Positions 31,971-40,412 of a DNA stretch of 50,340 bases are shown in pieces. Origin of the DNA: CAYTOF01 sp964439435 (lineage in GTDB: Bacteria > Bacillota > Clostridia > Oscillospirales > QAMX01); assembly GCA_964439435.1 (NCBI GenBank), contig CAYTOF010000005.1, positions 1-50,340 of the forward strand, written 5' to 3'. Below the pieces are notes generated by a model. That model worked only from the letters and a program-made list of their open reading frames with translations. It made no database searches and was not told the DNA's origin. The first letter of the stretch is position 1, and every line of letters begins with the position of its first letter. Made by a program: the position numbers and the translations under genes.

Positions 31971-33422
31971 ATGGATACGATGTTCAACGGCATGAATCTG
32001 TCAATGATGGCGGATTTTTATGAGTTTACAATGGCCAATGGCTTTTTTGAACTCGGAATGAAGGACAAAATTGCATATTTTGACCTGTTTTATCGAAAAG
32101 TGCCCGACGGAGGAGGCTTCGCCATCGCTGCGGGGCTTGAGCAAGCTGTTAAATACCTGCAAAACTTGCATTTCTCACCGGCGGACATTGACTGCCTTGC
32201 AAGTAAAAACCTTTTCTCACAAGGGTTTCTCTCATATCTTGAAAACTTTGAGTTCTGCTGTGATGTCTGGGCCGTGCCCGAGGGCACTCCCATTTTCCCC
32301 GGAGAACCCTTGGTTGTGGTGCGCGGTCCTTCGGTGCAGGCGCAGATTATCGAGACAATGTTGCTCTCCACCATCAACCACCAATCCCTGATAGCCACGA
32401 AAGCCTCAAGGGTCGCCCGTGCCGCAACAGGGAGAACTGTCATGGAGTTTGGGGCACGCAGAGCCCACAGCTATTCGGGTGCTGTTTACGGCTCTCGTGC
32501 GGCTTATATCGGCGGTTGCCCTGTCACCTCAAATACCCTTGCGGACAGGATGTTTGGCATCCCCGCCACGGGCACAATGGCGCATTCGTGGATTCAGATG
32601 TTCGAAACCGAATACGAGGCCTTTGCCGCTTATGCCAAGATATACCCTGCAGACTGCACGCTGCTCCTTGACACCTATGATGTTTTGAACAGCGGCCTGC
32701 CCAATGCCATCAAGGTTTTCAGTGAGCTTGCCGCCAAAGGATATCGACCCTCGGGCGTGCGCATAGATTCCGGAGACATCGCCTATCTTTCGCGCATGGT
32801 GCGCAAAAGGCTCGATGAAGCGGGCTTTGAGGATTGCAAGATCATTGTCTCCAACGCCCTGGACGAATATGTGATACGGGAGATGCTCATCCAAGGAGCG
32901 CAGATAGATATATTCGGCGTAGGAGAGCGCCTGATCACCTCCCGCTCCGAGCCGGTCTTTGGTGGCGTCTATAAACTGTGCGCCGTGGAGGACGATGAGG
33001 GCAACATCATACCCAAAATCAAATTATCCGAAAACGTGTCCAAAATCACCATACCACACTTCAAAAAGCTATGGCGGTTTTTCGAGCGCGATTCCGGAAA
33101 AGCCATCGCCGATGTCCTCTCCCTCCACGACGAGGTGATTGACGACACAGTGCCCTTTAAGCTGTTCCACCCTGAATACACCTGGAAGACAAAGATTGTA
33201 AGCGATTTTAAGGCGGAGCAATTGCTCGTACCGATTTTCAAAGGCGGTGAGCTTGTCTACGACTTGCCCGCTTTGGAGGACATAAAGACATACTGCCAAA
33301 GCTGCGTTGACTATCTCTGGGATGAGGTCAAGAGATTTGAAAATCCTCATGAGTATTATGTTGACCTCACCTACCCCCTCTGGGAGGTAAAGCAAAAGCA
33401 TTTGTCTCGCGGAGCCAAATAA
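31971..33422 (+). CDS. pncB: Nicotinate phosphoribosyltransferase
   Basis: 483 residues from the ATG at 31971, 8 nt after GAGG; a TTG two codons earlier is too close to that site. Motifs: LSMMADFYEFTMANGFFE, FDLFYRKVPDGGGFAIAAGL, EFGARRAHS near 158, GTMAHSW with the phosphorylated His near 205, and GVRIDSGD for PRPP. It joins nicotinate to PRPP in NAD salvage. First gene of an operon with an Fe-alcohol dehydrogenase and a PfkB kinase, an odd combination; the dehydrogenase uses NAD(P), the only visible link. Confidence 0.95.
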   Translation: MDTMFNGMNLSMMADFYEFTMANGFFELGMKDKIAYFDLFYRKVPDGGGFAIAAGLEQAVKYLQNLHFSPADIDCLASKNLFSQGFLSYLENFEFCCDVWAVPEGTPIFPGEPLVVVRGPSVQAQIIETMLLSTINHQSLIATKASRVARAATGRTVMEFGARRAHSYSGAVYGSRAAYIGGCPVTSNTLADRMFGIPATGTMAHSWIQMFETEYEAFAAYAKIYPADCTLLLDTYDVLNSGLPNAIKVFSELAAKGYRPSGVRIDSGDIAYLSRMVRKRLDEAGFEDCKIIVSNALDEYVIREMLIQGAQIDIFGVGERLITSRSEPVFGGVYKLCAVEDDEGNIIPKIKLSENVSKITIPHFKKLWRFFERDSGKAIADVLSLHDEVIDDTVPFKLFHPEYTWKTKIVSDFKAEQLLVPIFKGGELVYDLPALEDIKTYCQSCVDYLWDEVKRFENPHEYYVDLTYPLWEVKQKHLSRGAK

Positions 33423-33446
33423 GACGAAAGGTATGGGTTTACCTGC

Positions 33447-34550
33447 ATGAATATGGATTTTTATAACCCTGTGCGCATACACAGCGGCAAAGACTGTTTT
33501 AAAGACTTTCGAGATTATTCCACATATGGTGCCAAGTGTGTCATTGTCTGCGGTAAAAACTCCGCACGAAAAAGCGGAGCTCTGGCGGATGCGGAAAACG
33601 GCTTGAGAGCCTGCGGAGTAGAATATGCCGTATTTGACGAAATAGAGCCAAATCCCCTGCTTTCCACCACTTTTGAAATCGGAGCAAAGGCGCGGGAATT
33701 TGGCGCCGATTTCATCCTCGGCATCGGCGGAGGTTCTCCTTTAGATGCCGCCAAGGCAGTGGCTGTCTTCGCGGCAAACCCGACCTATGGCGAGCAGGAC
33801 ATATTTTCGCTTCCCCGCAAGGCTGCTCTGCCCCTTCTTGCCGTGAACACCACCGCTGGTACAGGCAGTGAAGTCACCCCCTATTCCGTCCTTACCGACC
33901 CGAGTGCCGAGAACAAACGCTCCTTTGCGGGAGATGATATATATCCGAAAGTCGCATTTCTTGACGCTGCTTACACAGAAAAGCTTCCTCTTTTGCAGAC
34001 GATGGCGACGGGAGCCGACGCCCTGTGCCATGCCATAGAAGGCCGCTTTATGAAAAAGGCCAACCTCATCTCCGATGCATACGGGGACATGTGCATCCCC
34101 ATGCTCTGTGAGGGCCTGCGCCGCGCCGCAAAGGGAGATCTCTCCTTGGAAGTGCGCGAAATGTTGCTCTACGGTTCCTCCATGGCTGGGCTCGTCATCT
34201 CCCGCACGGGCACGGGCTTTGTGCACTCCACGGGGTATATGCTGACCTATCACCACGATGTCCCACATGGTCAGGCCAATGCCTATTTCATCGCCGACTT
34301 TATTATGTTTATGGGCAAAACGCACCCTTGCCGTTCGGAGAGGATATACGATCTCTGCGGCGTTTCCGACGGCGAAGAGCTATTTGCCTTTCTCTCAAAT
34401 TTAAATGGCATGCCCCTTGATTTAAAACTTGACGACAGCACACTGTCAGAATATGCAGATTTTACCATCGGAGCTCGAAATGTCACGAATGCCCTCTCCG
34501 CAATCTCCAGAGACGAGCTCTTTGACATTTTGAAAAAAAGGCTTGGTTGA
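33447..34550 (+). CDS. Iron-containing alcohol dehydrogenase
   Basis: 367 residues of the Fe-ADH family (dehydroquinate synthase-like fold). The nucleotide-binding GIGGGSPLDAAKAVAV lies near residue 92 and NTTAGTGSEVTPYSVLT near 135. The iron ligands are expected at Asp (about 190), His in DALCHAIEG near 194, His in GFVHSTGYML near 258 and His in HDVPHGQANA near 272; all are present. Reduces an aldehyde or oxidises an alcohol with NAD(P). The ribosome site is weak (AAAGG is 18 nt away), so translation may be coupled to pncB, 24 bp upstream. PfkB follows after 3 bp. Confidence 0.92.
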   Translation: MNMDFYNPVRIHSGKDCFKDFRDYSTYGAKCVIVCGKNSARKSGALADAENGLRACGVEYAVFDEIEPNPLLSTTFEIGAKAREFGADFILGIGGGSPLDAAKAVAVFAANPTYGEQDIFSLPRKAALPLLAVNTTAGTGSEVTPYSVLTDPSAENKRSFAGDDIYPKVAFLDAAYTEKLPLLQTMATGADALCHAIEGRFMKKANLISDAYGDMCIPMLCEGLRRAAKGDLSLEVREMLLYGSSMAGLVISRTGTGFVHSTGYMLTYHHDVPHGQANAYFIADFIMFMGKTHPCRSERIYDLCGVSDGEELFAFLSNLNGMPLDLKLDDSTLSEYADFTIGARNVTNALSAISRDELFDILKKRLG

Positions 34551-34553
34551 GCT

Positions 34554-35423
34554 ATGTATAAAATCATCTGTGCCGGTGAAATTCTTTGGGACACATACGG
34601 CGACAAACGACATCTGGGCGGCGCACCTTTCAATGTCGCCGCGGGGCTGGCGCTAAAAAACACCGATGCTTTCTTGATCTCCTGCGTGGGCAAAGACGCA
34701 CCGGGGTATGAGGCGCTTGACCTAGTCAAGTCATTGGGCGTGGACGCCTCCTTTGTCTTTCAAGATAGCGCCCATGAAACGGGCAGCGCCATCGTACATG
34801 AGGGTGTCGACGGCACCTCTCGCTTTGAATTGCCTGAAAACGTCGCATATGATTTTATCGACCTCGCCGAATGCGATATCTTGCGCATCTCAGAGCTAAA
34901 GCCCGACGCTTATGTATACGGTACCCTGGCCGCTTTCCGCGGCAATCTGACCCGCCGCTCGATAAAGAACCTCTTTGCAGCGCTGAGTGCATCTCTGCGC
35001 TTTTATGATGTCAACTTGAGAAAACACTATTACAGCATGAAAATTGTGCGTGATTTTGCCACAAATGCGGACATCTTAAAGCTGAACGACGACGAGGCAG
35101 AGCTTCTTTCGCCGATGCTATTTGGAGCAAAATTGCCTCTGTGTGAATTTGCGGCAACCGCCGCTCGGGAGTTTGACCTCTCTGCAGTGGTAATAACAAG
35201 AGGAGAAAATGGCGCATTGGGGTTTTCAGCCTCTGAGGGTTGTGTGGAGATCCCCGGAATAAAGGCAAAGGTCATCGACACCGTGGGGGCGGGCGATGCT
35301 TTTTCTGCGGCATTTTTGCTTGAGTATTTAGAATCACACTCCCTGCGCGCATCTTTGGAGGCGGGCAACATTGCAGGCGCCGCAACGGTGAGCCATAAAG
35401 GAGCACTGCCTCCCACCGCTTGA
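34554..35423 (+). CDS. PfkB-family carbohydrate kinase (fructokinase-like)
   Basis: 289 residues of the ribokinase family. The N-terminal signature is GEILWDTYGDKRHLGGAPFNVA and the C-terminal catalytic motif DTVGAGDAFSAAFL lies near residue 240, with the base Asp. Similar to fructokinases, but the sugar is not provable. It starts 3 bp after the dehydrogenase stop. Last gene of the pncB operon. Confidence 0.92.
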   Translation: MYKIICAGEILWDTYGDKRHLGGAPFNVAAGLALKNTDAFLISCVGKDAPGYEALDLVKSLGVDASFVFQDSAHETGSAIVHEGVDGTSRFELPENVAYDFIDLAECDILRISELKPDAYVYGTLAAFRGNLTRRSIKNLFAALSASLRFYDVNLRKHYYSMKIVRDFATNADILKLNDDEAELLSPMLFGAKLPLCEFAATAAREFDLSAVVITRGENGALGFSASEGCVEIPGIKAKVIDTVGAGDAFSAAFLLEYLESHSLRASLEAGNIAGAATVSHKGALPPTA

Positions 35424-35452
35424 CCGCGCCCTCTGATAAAGTTCAAACAATG

Positions 35453-35499
35453 AAGATCGCCTCAAAGTGAGAGTTTTTACTTTGAGGCGATCTTTTTTG
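35453..35499 (+). terminator. Strong terminator after the pncB operon
   Basis: 16-bp perfect stem (35453-35468 with 35479-35494) continuing into a T run, so a textbook terminator on the plus strand; it may also stop the convergent URO-D-family gene. Confidence 0.92.
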
Positions 35500-35531
35500 C
35501 CAAATCAGCTTCACAATGGCCCTCTGTTGTT

Positions 35532-36674
35532 TTAATACACACCATGGGTTTTTACCGCATCATACATGGCCCGCACATTTTCAGGAGGTGTTCCCGGTGA
35601 GAGGTTGTTTGCCTCCCGCATGACAAATCTCCTTGTGCAGGGCATGACCTCATCCAGTATGCGCTTTGTCTCCTCTTCTATCTCCTTTGGGGTTGCGCGG
35701 AGCAACAAATCCACATGGGGACCTCCGAGCACCTCTGTGTCCGGCCCAAGCTCTTTTACAAGCTCTCCGTGTTTGACGGGAAAGCCCGTGTCAAAACTGC
35801 GGATGCCCAACTCCTCTTGCATGAGTTTGAAATGCCTTGTAGCATCCCCGCAGGCATGGAATGAATATCCCCTCTTGCTTTTGGAGAGCTCATTGACAAG
35901 CCTTTTATGCCGTGGCAGTACAAGGTCTCTGTATATATCCGGGCTTAGATGAGAGATGGAGTCATCGGCAAAGGAGAAACTCTCCGGCAACTCTTTTTCG
36001 CCAAAACGCTTGTTCCAAGCTTTAATGCGTACAATCGTGGCCTCTGTAATAAAATCGAGCAGTTTTTCAGCGAAATCCGGCTCTTCATATATGGCCAGAC
36101 AAAACTCCGTTGCCCCCATGATACAACAAGCCACTGTTAAAGGTCCGTCTGTGTGGTGACTCGGGAGGCCCACATGGGCAATGTGGCGCCCCGCATATTC
36201 TCTTTTGCCCACCATTTTCTGCATCTGCTCATATTGCTCCAGCGCTCTTATGTAGACGCCTCCGAAGGGATCGGGAATCCCTTGCCAAAACAACCGCTCC
36301 TTTTCATCGCCGAAAAGAAATGCTTTTACCATGGGTGAGTTGTTTCTTGGATAGGCAACCTCTCCGCCAAACCAACCCGCCTCATAGTAGTTTTGCAAAT
36401 CGACATACACATGCCAGCCCTCTTTCGGGAGCCCCATCTCGTGATCTGCCCACAAATTGTGTCTTATATAGTGCGCAGAGCGCATCTGGACATGAACCAT
36501 GGTATTTACATCCTCTGTATACTCCTTGAATGTGATGCCATGGCTGTTAAGGCGGCCATCCAGCAGCCAAATACGCGGATTTATCCCAAGGACAACGGGC
36601 ATGCGCTCCGCTCTTCCCTCACGGTGCAACTTCCAAATCCGCTCCGACTCCATGTTGTGCTTGGAAAAGTTCAT
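35532..36674 (-). CDS. Uroporphyrinogen decarboxylase (URO-D) family protein
   Basis: 380 residues from the ATG at 36674, after GAGGTG; the frame continues upstream without a ribosome site. TIM-barrel URO-D-like features include RMPVVLGINPRIWLL near the N-terminus, FADDSISHLSPDIYRDLVL near 238, SFHACGDATRHF near 277 and EVLGGPHVDLLL. The HACGDAT segment corresponds to the His-x-Cys-Gly zinc motif of MtaA/CmuA-type methyltransferases in this superfamily, so a methyltransferase with a corrinoid partner is more likely than haem synthesis. The substrate is unknown and no corrinoid protein is nearby. Confidence 0.85.
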   Translation of the reverse strand: MNFSKHNMESERIWKLHREGRAERMPVVLGINPRIWLLDGRLNSHGITFKEYTEDVNTMVHVQMRSAHYIRHNLWADHEMGLPKEGWHVYVDLQNYYEAGWFGGEVAYPRNNSPMVKAFLFGDEKERLFWQGIPDPFGGVYIRALEQYEQMQKMVGKREYAGRHIAHVGLPSHHTDGPLTVACCIMGATEFCLAIYEEPDFAEKLLDFITEATIVRIKAWNKRFGEKELPESFSFADDSISHLSPDIYRDLVLPRHKRLVNELSKSKRGYSFHACGDATRHFKLMQEELGIRSFDTGFPVKHGELVKELGPDTEVLGGPHVDLLLRATPKEIEEETKRILDEVMPCTRRFVMREANNLSPGTPPENVRAMYDAVKTHGVY

Positions 36675-36711
36675 AAATAAACACCTCGCAAATCTCTGCT
36701 TTGGATAAGGC

Positions 36712-36741
36712 AAATCGGCACTGCGTTGGCGGTGCCGATTT
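36712..36741. terminator. Terminator-like hairpin after ricT
   Basis: AAATCGGCAC (36712-36721) pairs perfectly with GTGCCGATTT (36732-36741). It lies between ricT and the URO-D gene on the minus strand, with a weak T tail. Confidence 0.6.
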
Positions 36742-36747
36742 GATGGG

Positions 36748-37602
36748 TTATTCTTCGATATAGTCCGGGTTTTTGTCGTATTTTATACGGGCAAGGGTGA
36801 TGACCCTGCATTTGTCCGCATCAAACAATTCCGGCGGCGAATCCGGCTGTTTGTCCAGACGCACCCTTATCTGTTTTTTCAGCAACATCGTCTCCGTGAC
36901 AGTGCCTCGGCCCTCCGGTGTTTCCACAATGGATTCCGGCGGAGGCACCTGCTTTGCCAGCTCCTCATAGTTGCTCTGCTCATATTTGAGACAGCACATG
37001 AGCCTGCCGCATGTGCCCGATATCTTTACCGGGTTCAAGGAGAGCGACTGCTCCTTTGCCATGCGAATGGAGACAGGGTGAAATTCGTCCAGAAAGGAGG
37101 CACAGCAAAAGGGCCTACCGCATATGCCAATGCCGCCAAGCAGCTTTGCCTCATCCCGCACACCTATTTGCCGCAGCTCTATGCGCGTTCTGAAAATGCC
37201 CGCAAGGTCTTTGACAAGGTCTCTGAAGTCAACTCTGCCCTCTGCGGTGAAGTAAAAGAGGAGCTTGCTGCCATCGAAGGCATACTCCACATCGACAAGG
37301 CTCATCTCTATGCCTCGCCTCTCAATGCACTCCGTGCAGACCGCATGGGCTTCTTTTTCCTTTTCACGATTTAAAAGCGCCTGGGCATTGTCCTCCGCCG
37401 TTGCCTTGCGCACCACTTTGCGAAGGGGCTGGACAATTTCGTCATCGCTGACGTTTTTGTTTTCTATTGCCGTTTGTCCCAGTTCAATGCCGCGAACTGT
37501 TTCCACAACAACATTCTCGCCAAGCTTCAACTCGAAGCCGCAAGGGTCAAAATAATATATTTTTCCGGTCTCTTTAAACCGAACACCGATTATCTCAGTC
37601 AA
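36748..37602 (-). CDS. ricT: RicT (YaaT) PSP1-domain protein
   Basis: 284 residues from a TTG at 37602, 7 nt after GGAGG. The PSP1 domain includes GSKLLFYFTAEGRVDFRDLV. Cys-rich motifs GRPFCCASF (with an extra Cys at GICGRPFCC) and TCGRLMCCLKYE are the Fe-S ligand sites of the RicA-RicF-RicT complex. RicT helps RNase Y mature polycistronic mRNAs in Bacillus. No RicA or RicF is in the window. It follows holB by 13 bp. Confidence 0.92.
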   Translation of the reverse strand: MTEIIGVRFKETGKIYYFDPCGFELKLGENVVVETVRGIELGQTAIENKNVSDDEIVQPLRKVVRKATAEDNAQALLNREKEKEAHAVCTECIERRGIEMSLVDVEYAFDGSKLLFYFTAEGRVDFRDLVKDLAGIFRTRIELRQIGVRDEAKLLGGIGICGRPFCCASFLDEFHPVSIRMAKEQSLSLNPVKISGTCGRLMCCLKYEQSNYEELAKQVPPPESIVETPEGRGTVTETMLLKKQIRVRLDKQPDSPPELFDADKCRVITLARIKYDKNPDYIEE

Positions 37603-37615
37603 ATATGTTCCTCCG

Positions 37616-38629
37616 TTAAAATGCGCTCTTTGACGTGTCTCCGCGTCTCTGACCGCTTGACACTGTATAAAGCTCTGCCGCCAAACGAGCAAGCATATTG
37701 CCCGGCCGCAGATATAACACCGCCCGCGTATGCGCCGCTTGTATCTCATGGCACAACTGCAGAAGGGTCTTACTTGAATATCTTTTCGCAAGGGCTCTGC
37801 TCACATCCGCAGATCCTGCTCTGAGTGGGCGCGATGCGCCCGATTTTTCCATGGCTGCGTCCCGTAGAATGGCAAGAAGCCCAAAAAGCGCAAGTCTTAT
37901 CTCCTCGCCGGACAGCTTTTCCAAAGAAAGACAGGCGACAAACAGTGCGAATTCGTCCGCCTCGGCTAAAGCCTGTGCGATTGGGCGCGAGTAGACCTCG
38001 GCACTCTGCTCTCCTGTCATAATCGCCGCAGCCGCGCCTATTATGCCGCCGCTTTCCATTGCAGCCTTTCTTCGTGACATGGCATCAGACTCCGGAAAAA
38101 GCTCAAAAAGTCGTTTCTCTGCGTCCTCAAGGCTCACAGCCTCCATCTGAACATGGACACAACGGGATCGGACTGTTTCGAGCAATGTGCCCGGGTTTTC
38201 ACACAAAAGCATGAAAACAGCTGTCTGCGGAGGCTCTTCCAGCACTTTGAGCAGGGCATTTTGTGCGGATGGATTCATATCCCCCGCATCCTGCAGGATA
38301 TATACCTTGTGGCGTCCTTCATTTGGCAATATATACGAGTCTTCACAGACTGTGCGGATTTGGTCCACCACAATGCTGCGTTTTCCAAGCTTTGCAACCG
38401 TTATGATGTCGGGGTGTAAGTCGGTTTTTTCTGCTTTTATACAGTTGCGGCATCGGCCGCAGGGCCTGTTTTCCTCCGCACACACCAGCACCTGCGCAAG
38501 TGTGCGAGCAAGCAATGTTTTCCCCGAACCGACGGGTCCGCTGATGATATAAGCGTGAAAATGCTCCCCGCCCACTGCCTTGGAGATGGCGGCTCTTGCG
38601 CGCGGATTGCCAAGCATTTTCAAAATCAT
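37616..38629 (-). CDS. holB: DNA polymerase III delta' subunit
   Basis: 337 residues. Walker A-like GPVGSGKT near residue 35, a four-Cys zinc module (CGRCRNC), DAGDMNPSAQNALLKVLEEP and the SRC motif RSRCVHVQ. The C-terminal helical collar follows. It is a clamp-loader subunit. Its start overlaps the darA stop by four bases (ATGA). Confidence 0.94.
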   Translation of the reverse strand: MILKMLGNPRARAAISKAVGGEHFHAYIISGPVGSGKTLLARTLAQVLVCAEENRPCGRCRNCIKAEKTDLHPDIITVAKLGKRSIVVDQIRTVCEDSYILPNEGRHKVYILQDAGDMNPSAQNALLKVLEEPPQTAVFMLLCENPGTLLETVRSRCVHVQMEAVSLEDAEKRLFELFPESDAMSRRKAAMESGGIIGAAAAIMTGEQSAEVYSRPIAQALAEADEFALFVACLSLEKLSGEEIRLALFGLLAILRDAAMEKSGASRPLRAGSADVSRALAKRYSSKTLLQLCHEIQAAHTRAVLYLRPGNMLARLAAELYTVSSGQRRGDTSKSAF

Positions 38630-38949
38630 ACTCTCTCGTATCTCTCCACATCAAGCACAAAGATTGTCGCTCCCCCGACCGTCACTTCAACGGGCATGGA
38701 AGGGAACATTTTCATGCCGATTTCGGACATGGCAGGCATGACTTGCTTTCTGCTTTTTGAATATTTGTCAATTATCTTTATAACCGATTTAACTTTATCA
38801 TCTGACACGCCGATAAGCACGGTCATATTGCCAACCATCAAAAAACCGCCCGTGGTGGATAGCTTAGTGACGATGTAACCTTCTTTTGTTAGGTTGTGCA
38901 CGACAACATGGGCATCGTCGTGATTGATAATTGCTATGATAAGTTTCAT
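38626..38949 (-). CDS. darA: Cyclic-di-AMP receptor DarA (PstA/YaaQ)
   Basis: 107 residues, PII-like. Sequence MKLIIAIINHDDAHVVVHNL, LSTTGGFLMVGNMTVLIGV and the C-terminal strand GGATIFVLDVERYER match the YaaQ family. The trimer binds c-di-AMP; the signalling partner is unknown in most species. First gene of darA-holB-ricT, the same order as yaaQ-yaaR-holB-yaaT in Bacillus with yaaR missing. Confidence 0.95.
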   Translation of the reverse strand: MKLIIAIINHDDAHVVVHNLTKEGYIVTKLSTTGGFLMVGNMTVLIGVSDDKVKSVIKIIDKYSKSRKQVMPAMSEIGMKMFPSMPVEVTVGGATIFVLDVERYERV

Positions 38950-38984
38950 ATCTGCCCTCCGTTTGAATTATATGCGCTCTATCT

Positions 38985-39014
38985 ATTATAAAACAATTCC
39001 ATACTAAAAATCAA
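38985..39014 (-). promoter_or_regulatory. Promoter of the darA operon
   Basis: On the minus strand TTGATT (39014-39009), 18 bp, TATAAT (38990-38985), about 35 nt before the darA start. Confidence 0.65.
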
Positions 39015-39224
39015 CCCATCTAATAACGGGTATTTGTAATCACCAACGAAAATACTTATATATTTTTGCTTGCTTAGAGCTAATTCATGTGTTTTATGTG
39101 TTTTTTCGGCAACCTCCCTTGGTACTCACACCGCAAGCCGAAGCGGTTTTAAATCGGAAACTCACTAGGTAAAGCCTCTTTCTGACCGCAGAATAAGGTC
39201 GTTTTGCCAAGCTCGTGCGGAAAA
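39015..39224 (-). other. Unexplained intergenic stretch between alr and darA
   Basis: About 210 bp without a gene. The part next to alr (39110-39220) is GC-richer, with small hairpins (ACCGC/GCGGT around 39130-39150; GACC/GGTC around 39193-39210) and two ACTCAC copies. I do not recognise a known riboswitch. The part next to darA is AT-rich. Confidence 0.4.
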
Positions 39225-40322
39225 TCACACATACTTTCTTGGCAGGAGATTTCCCGAAAGGAGTGGGTTGATGTCAAATTTGGCGTAGTCTCCCACTGTG
39301 CAGTTGAGCTTTGTCACATCTAAAACCGTGTGCTGCATGCCGACATGCCCGATAATATGCGCGCTTTTTCCGTTTACCGTAGCTGTTATTTTTTTGCGTG
39401 TTATCCAGCTCTTTAAGCCCGAAAGACCCGCAAGGAGCGCATCTTTAAATCTGAACATATCCCTTTGTTTTTCGGTGCAAAACCCGTCGGCATAGCCAAG
39501 GGGGACAACAGCGGCGCGTATGCTCTTTCTGCACTTATAGTCCGCTCCATAGCCCACGGTCTGGCCTTTTTGGAGCCATCTTATCTCAACTATCCTCGCC
39601 TCCGCATATCCGGTTTTGGAGAGTCCGAAGTTACCGCCGACAGCCGCTCTGCCTGTCAGAGCTGAGCCTATGCGCACGGCATCGGCTGCTGTATATGGGT
39701 GTTTGAGCAGTGCGGAGCTGTTGGCGCAGTGGATTAGACCCGGATTATAACCGGCTGCCTTGATCGCCTCCGCAACACTTTTCAGTGTTTCAAATTGATC
39801 TTTGACAGCTTTTGCGCTGGCAAAAGCACGGTTGAAATGGGTGTACAGACCCACCACATGTATATTCGACATGTATTTGTACATGGAGATCACACGGTCA
39901 ATTTCGGACTGGACAAATCCATACCTTCCCATACCTGTGTCTATCTCAATATGGGCCTCCACTATCGCCTGATTTTTTTCAGCAATACCGTTGACGGCAA
40001 TGGCAGCGTCATTGGAGCCGATGGTCACTATGGCATTGTACTCGATGAATTTTTCAATCTCCTCAGGGATTGAGGTTGAGCGCATCATCAAAATCTCTTC
40101 ATCGATAAAACCGGAGTTTCGCAGCACTATGAGATCTCGCGGTTCGGTTATCGCAAAACTCGAAACACCCTCTTCTCTCAGCATCTGTGCCATTTCGAGC
40201 AATCCGAAACCGTAGCCGTTCCCTTTGAGCACACCAAAAACCTGTGCGCTGCCCGCTCTTTTTTTGATGTTTTGGATGTTGTTTCTTACTTTTTGCCTCT
40301 CCACAACAAGATATTTTGCCAT
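39225..40322 (-). CDS. alr: Alanine racemase
   Basis: 365 residues of the fold III PLP family. The PLP lysine is Lys33 in GVLKGNGYGFG (KGNGYG instead of the usual KANAYG, as in VanT-like and several clostridial enzymes). Further motifs: EIDTGMGRYGF, HCANSSALL, VGYGADYKC and PLGYADGF with the second catalytic region. It supplies D-alanine for peptidoglycan. It lies 90 bp after the FemAB gene, so both may serve the cell wall. Confidence 0.92.
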   Translation of the reverse strand: MAKYLVVERQKVRNNIQNIKKRAGSAQVFGVLKGNGYGFGLLEMAQMLREEGVSSFAITEPRDLIVLRNSGFIDEEILMMRSTSIPEEIEKFIEYNAIVTIGSNDAAIAVNGIAEKNQAIVEAHIEIDTGMGRYGFVQSEIDRVISMYKYMSNIHVVGLYTHFNRAFASAKAVKDQFETLKSVAEAIKAAGYNPGLIHCANSSALLKHPYTAADAVRIGSALTGRAAVGGNFGLSKTGYAEARIVEIRWLQKGQTVGYGADYKCRKSIRAAVVPLGYADGFCTEKQRDMFRFKDALLAGLSGLKSWITRKKITATVNGKSAHIIGHVGMQHTVLDVTKLNCTVGDYAKFDINPLLSGNLLPRKYV

Positions 40323-40412
40323 CTCTTTGTCCTCGCCTTTCCCAAATCATGTCCTTTTCTGTTTTTTATATCTTCTCCAATGCTTTGTTTCTATATTATT
40401 TCGTACTTTTTT

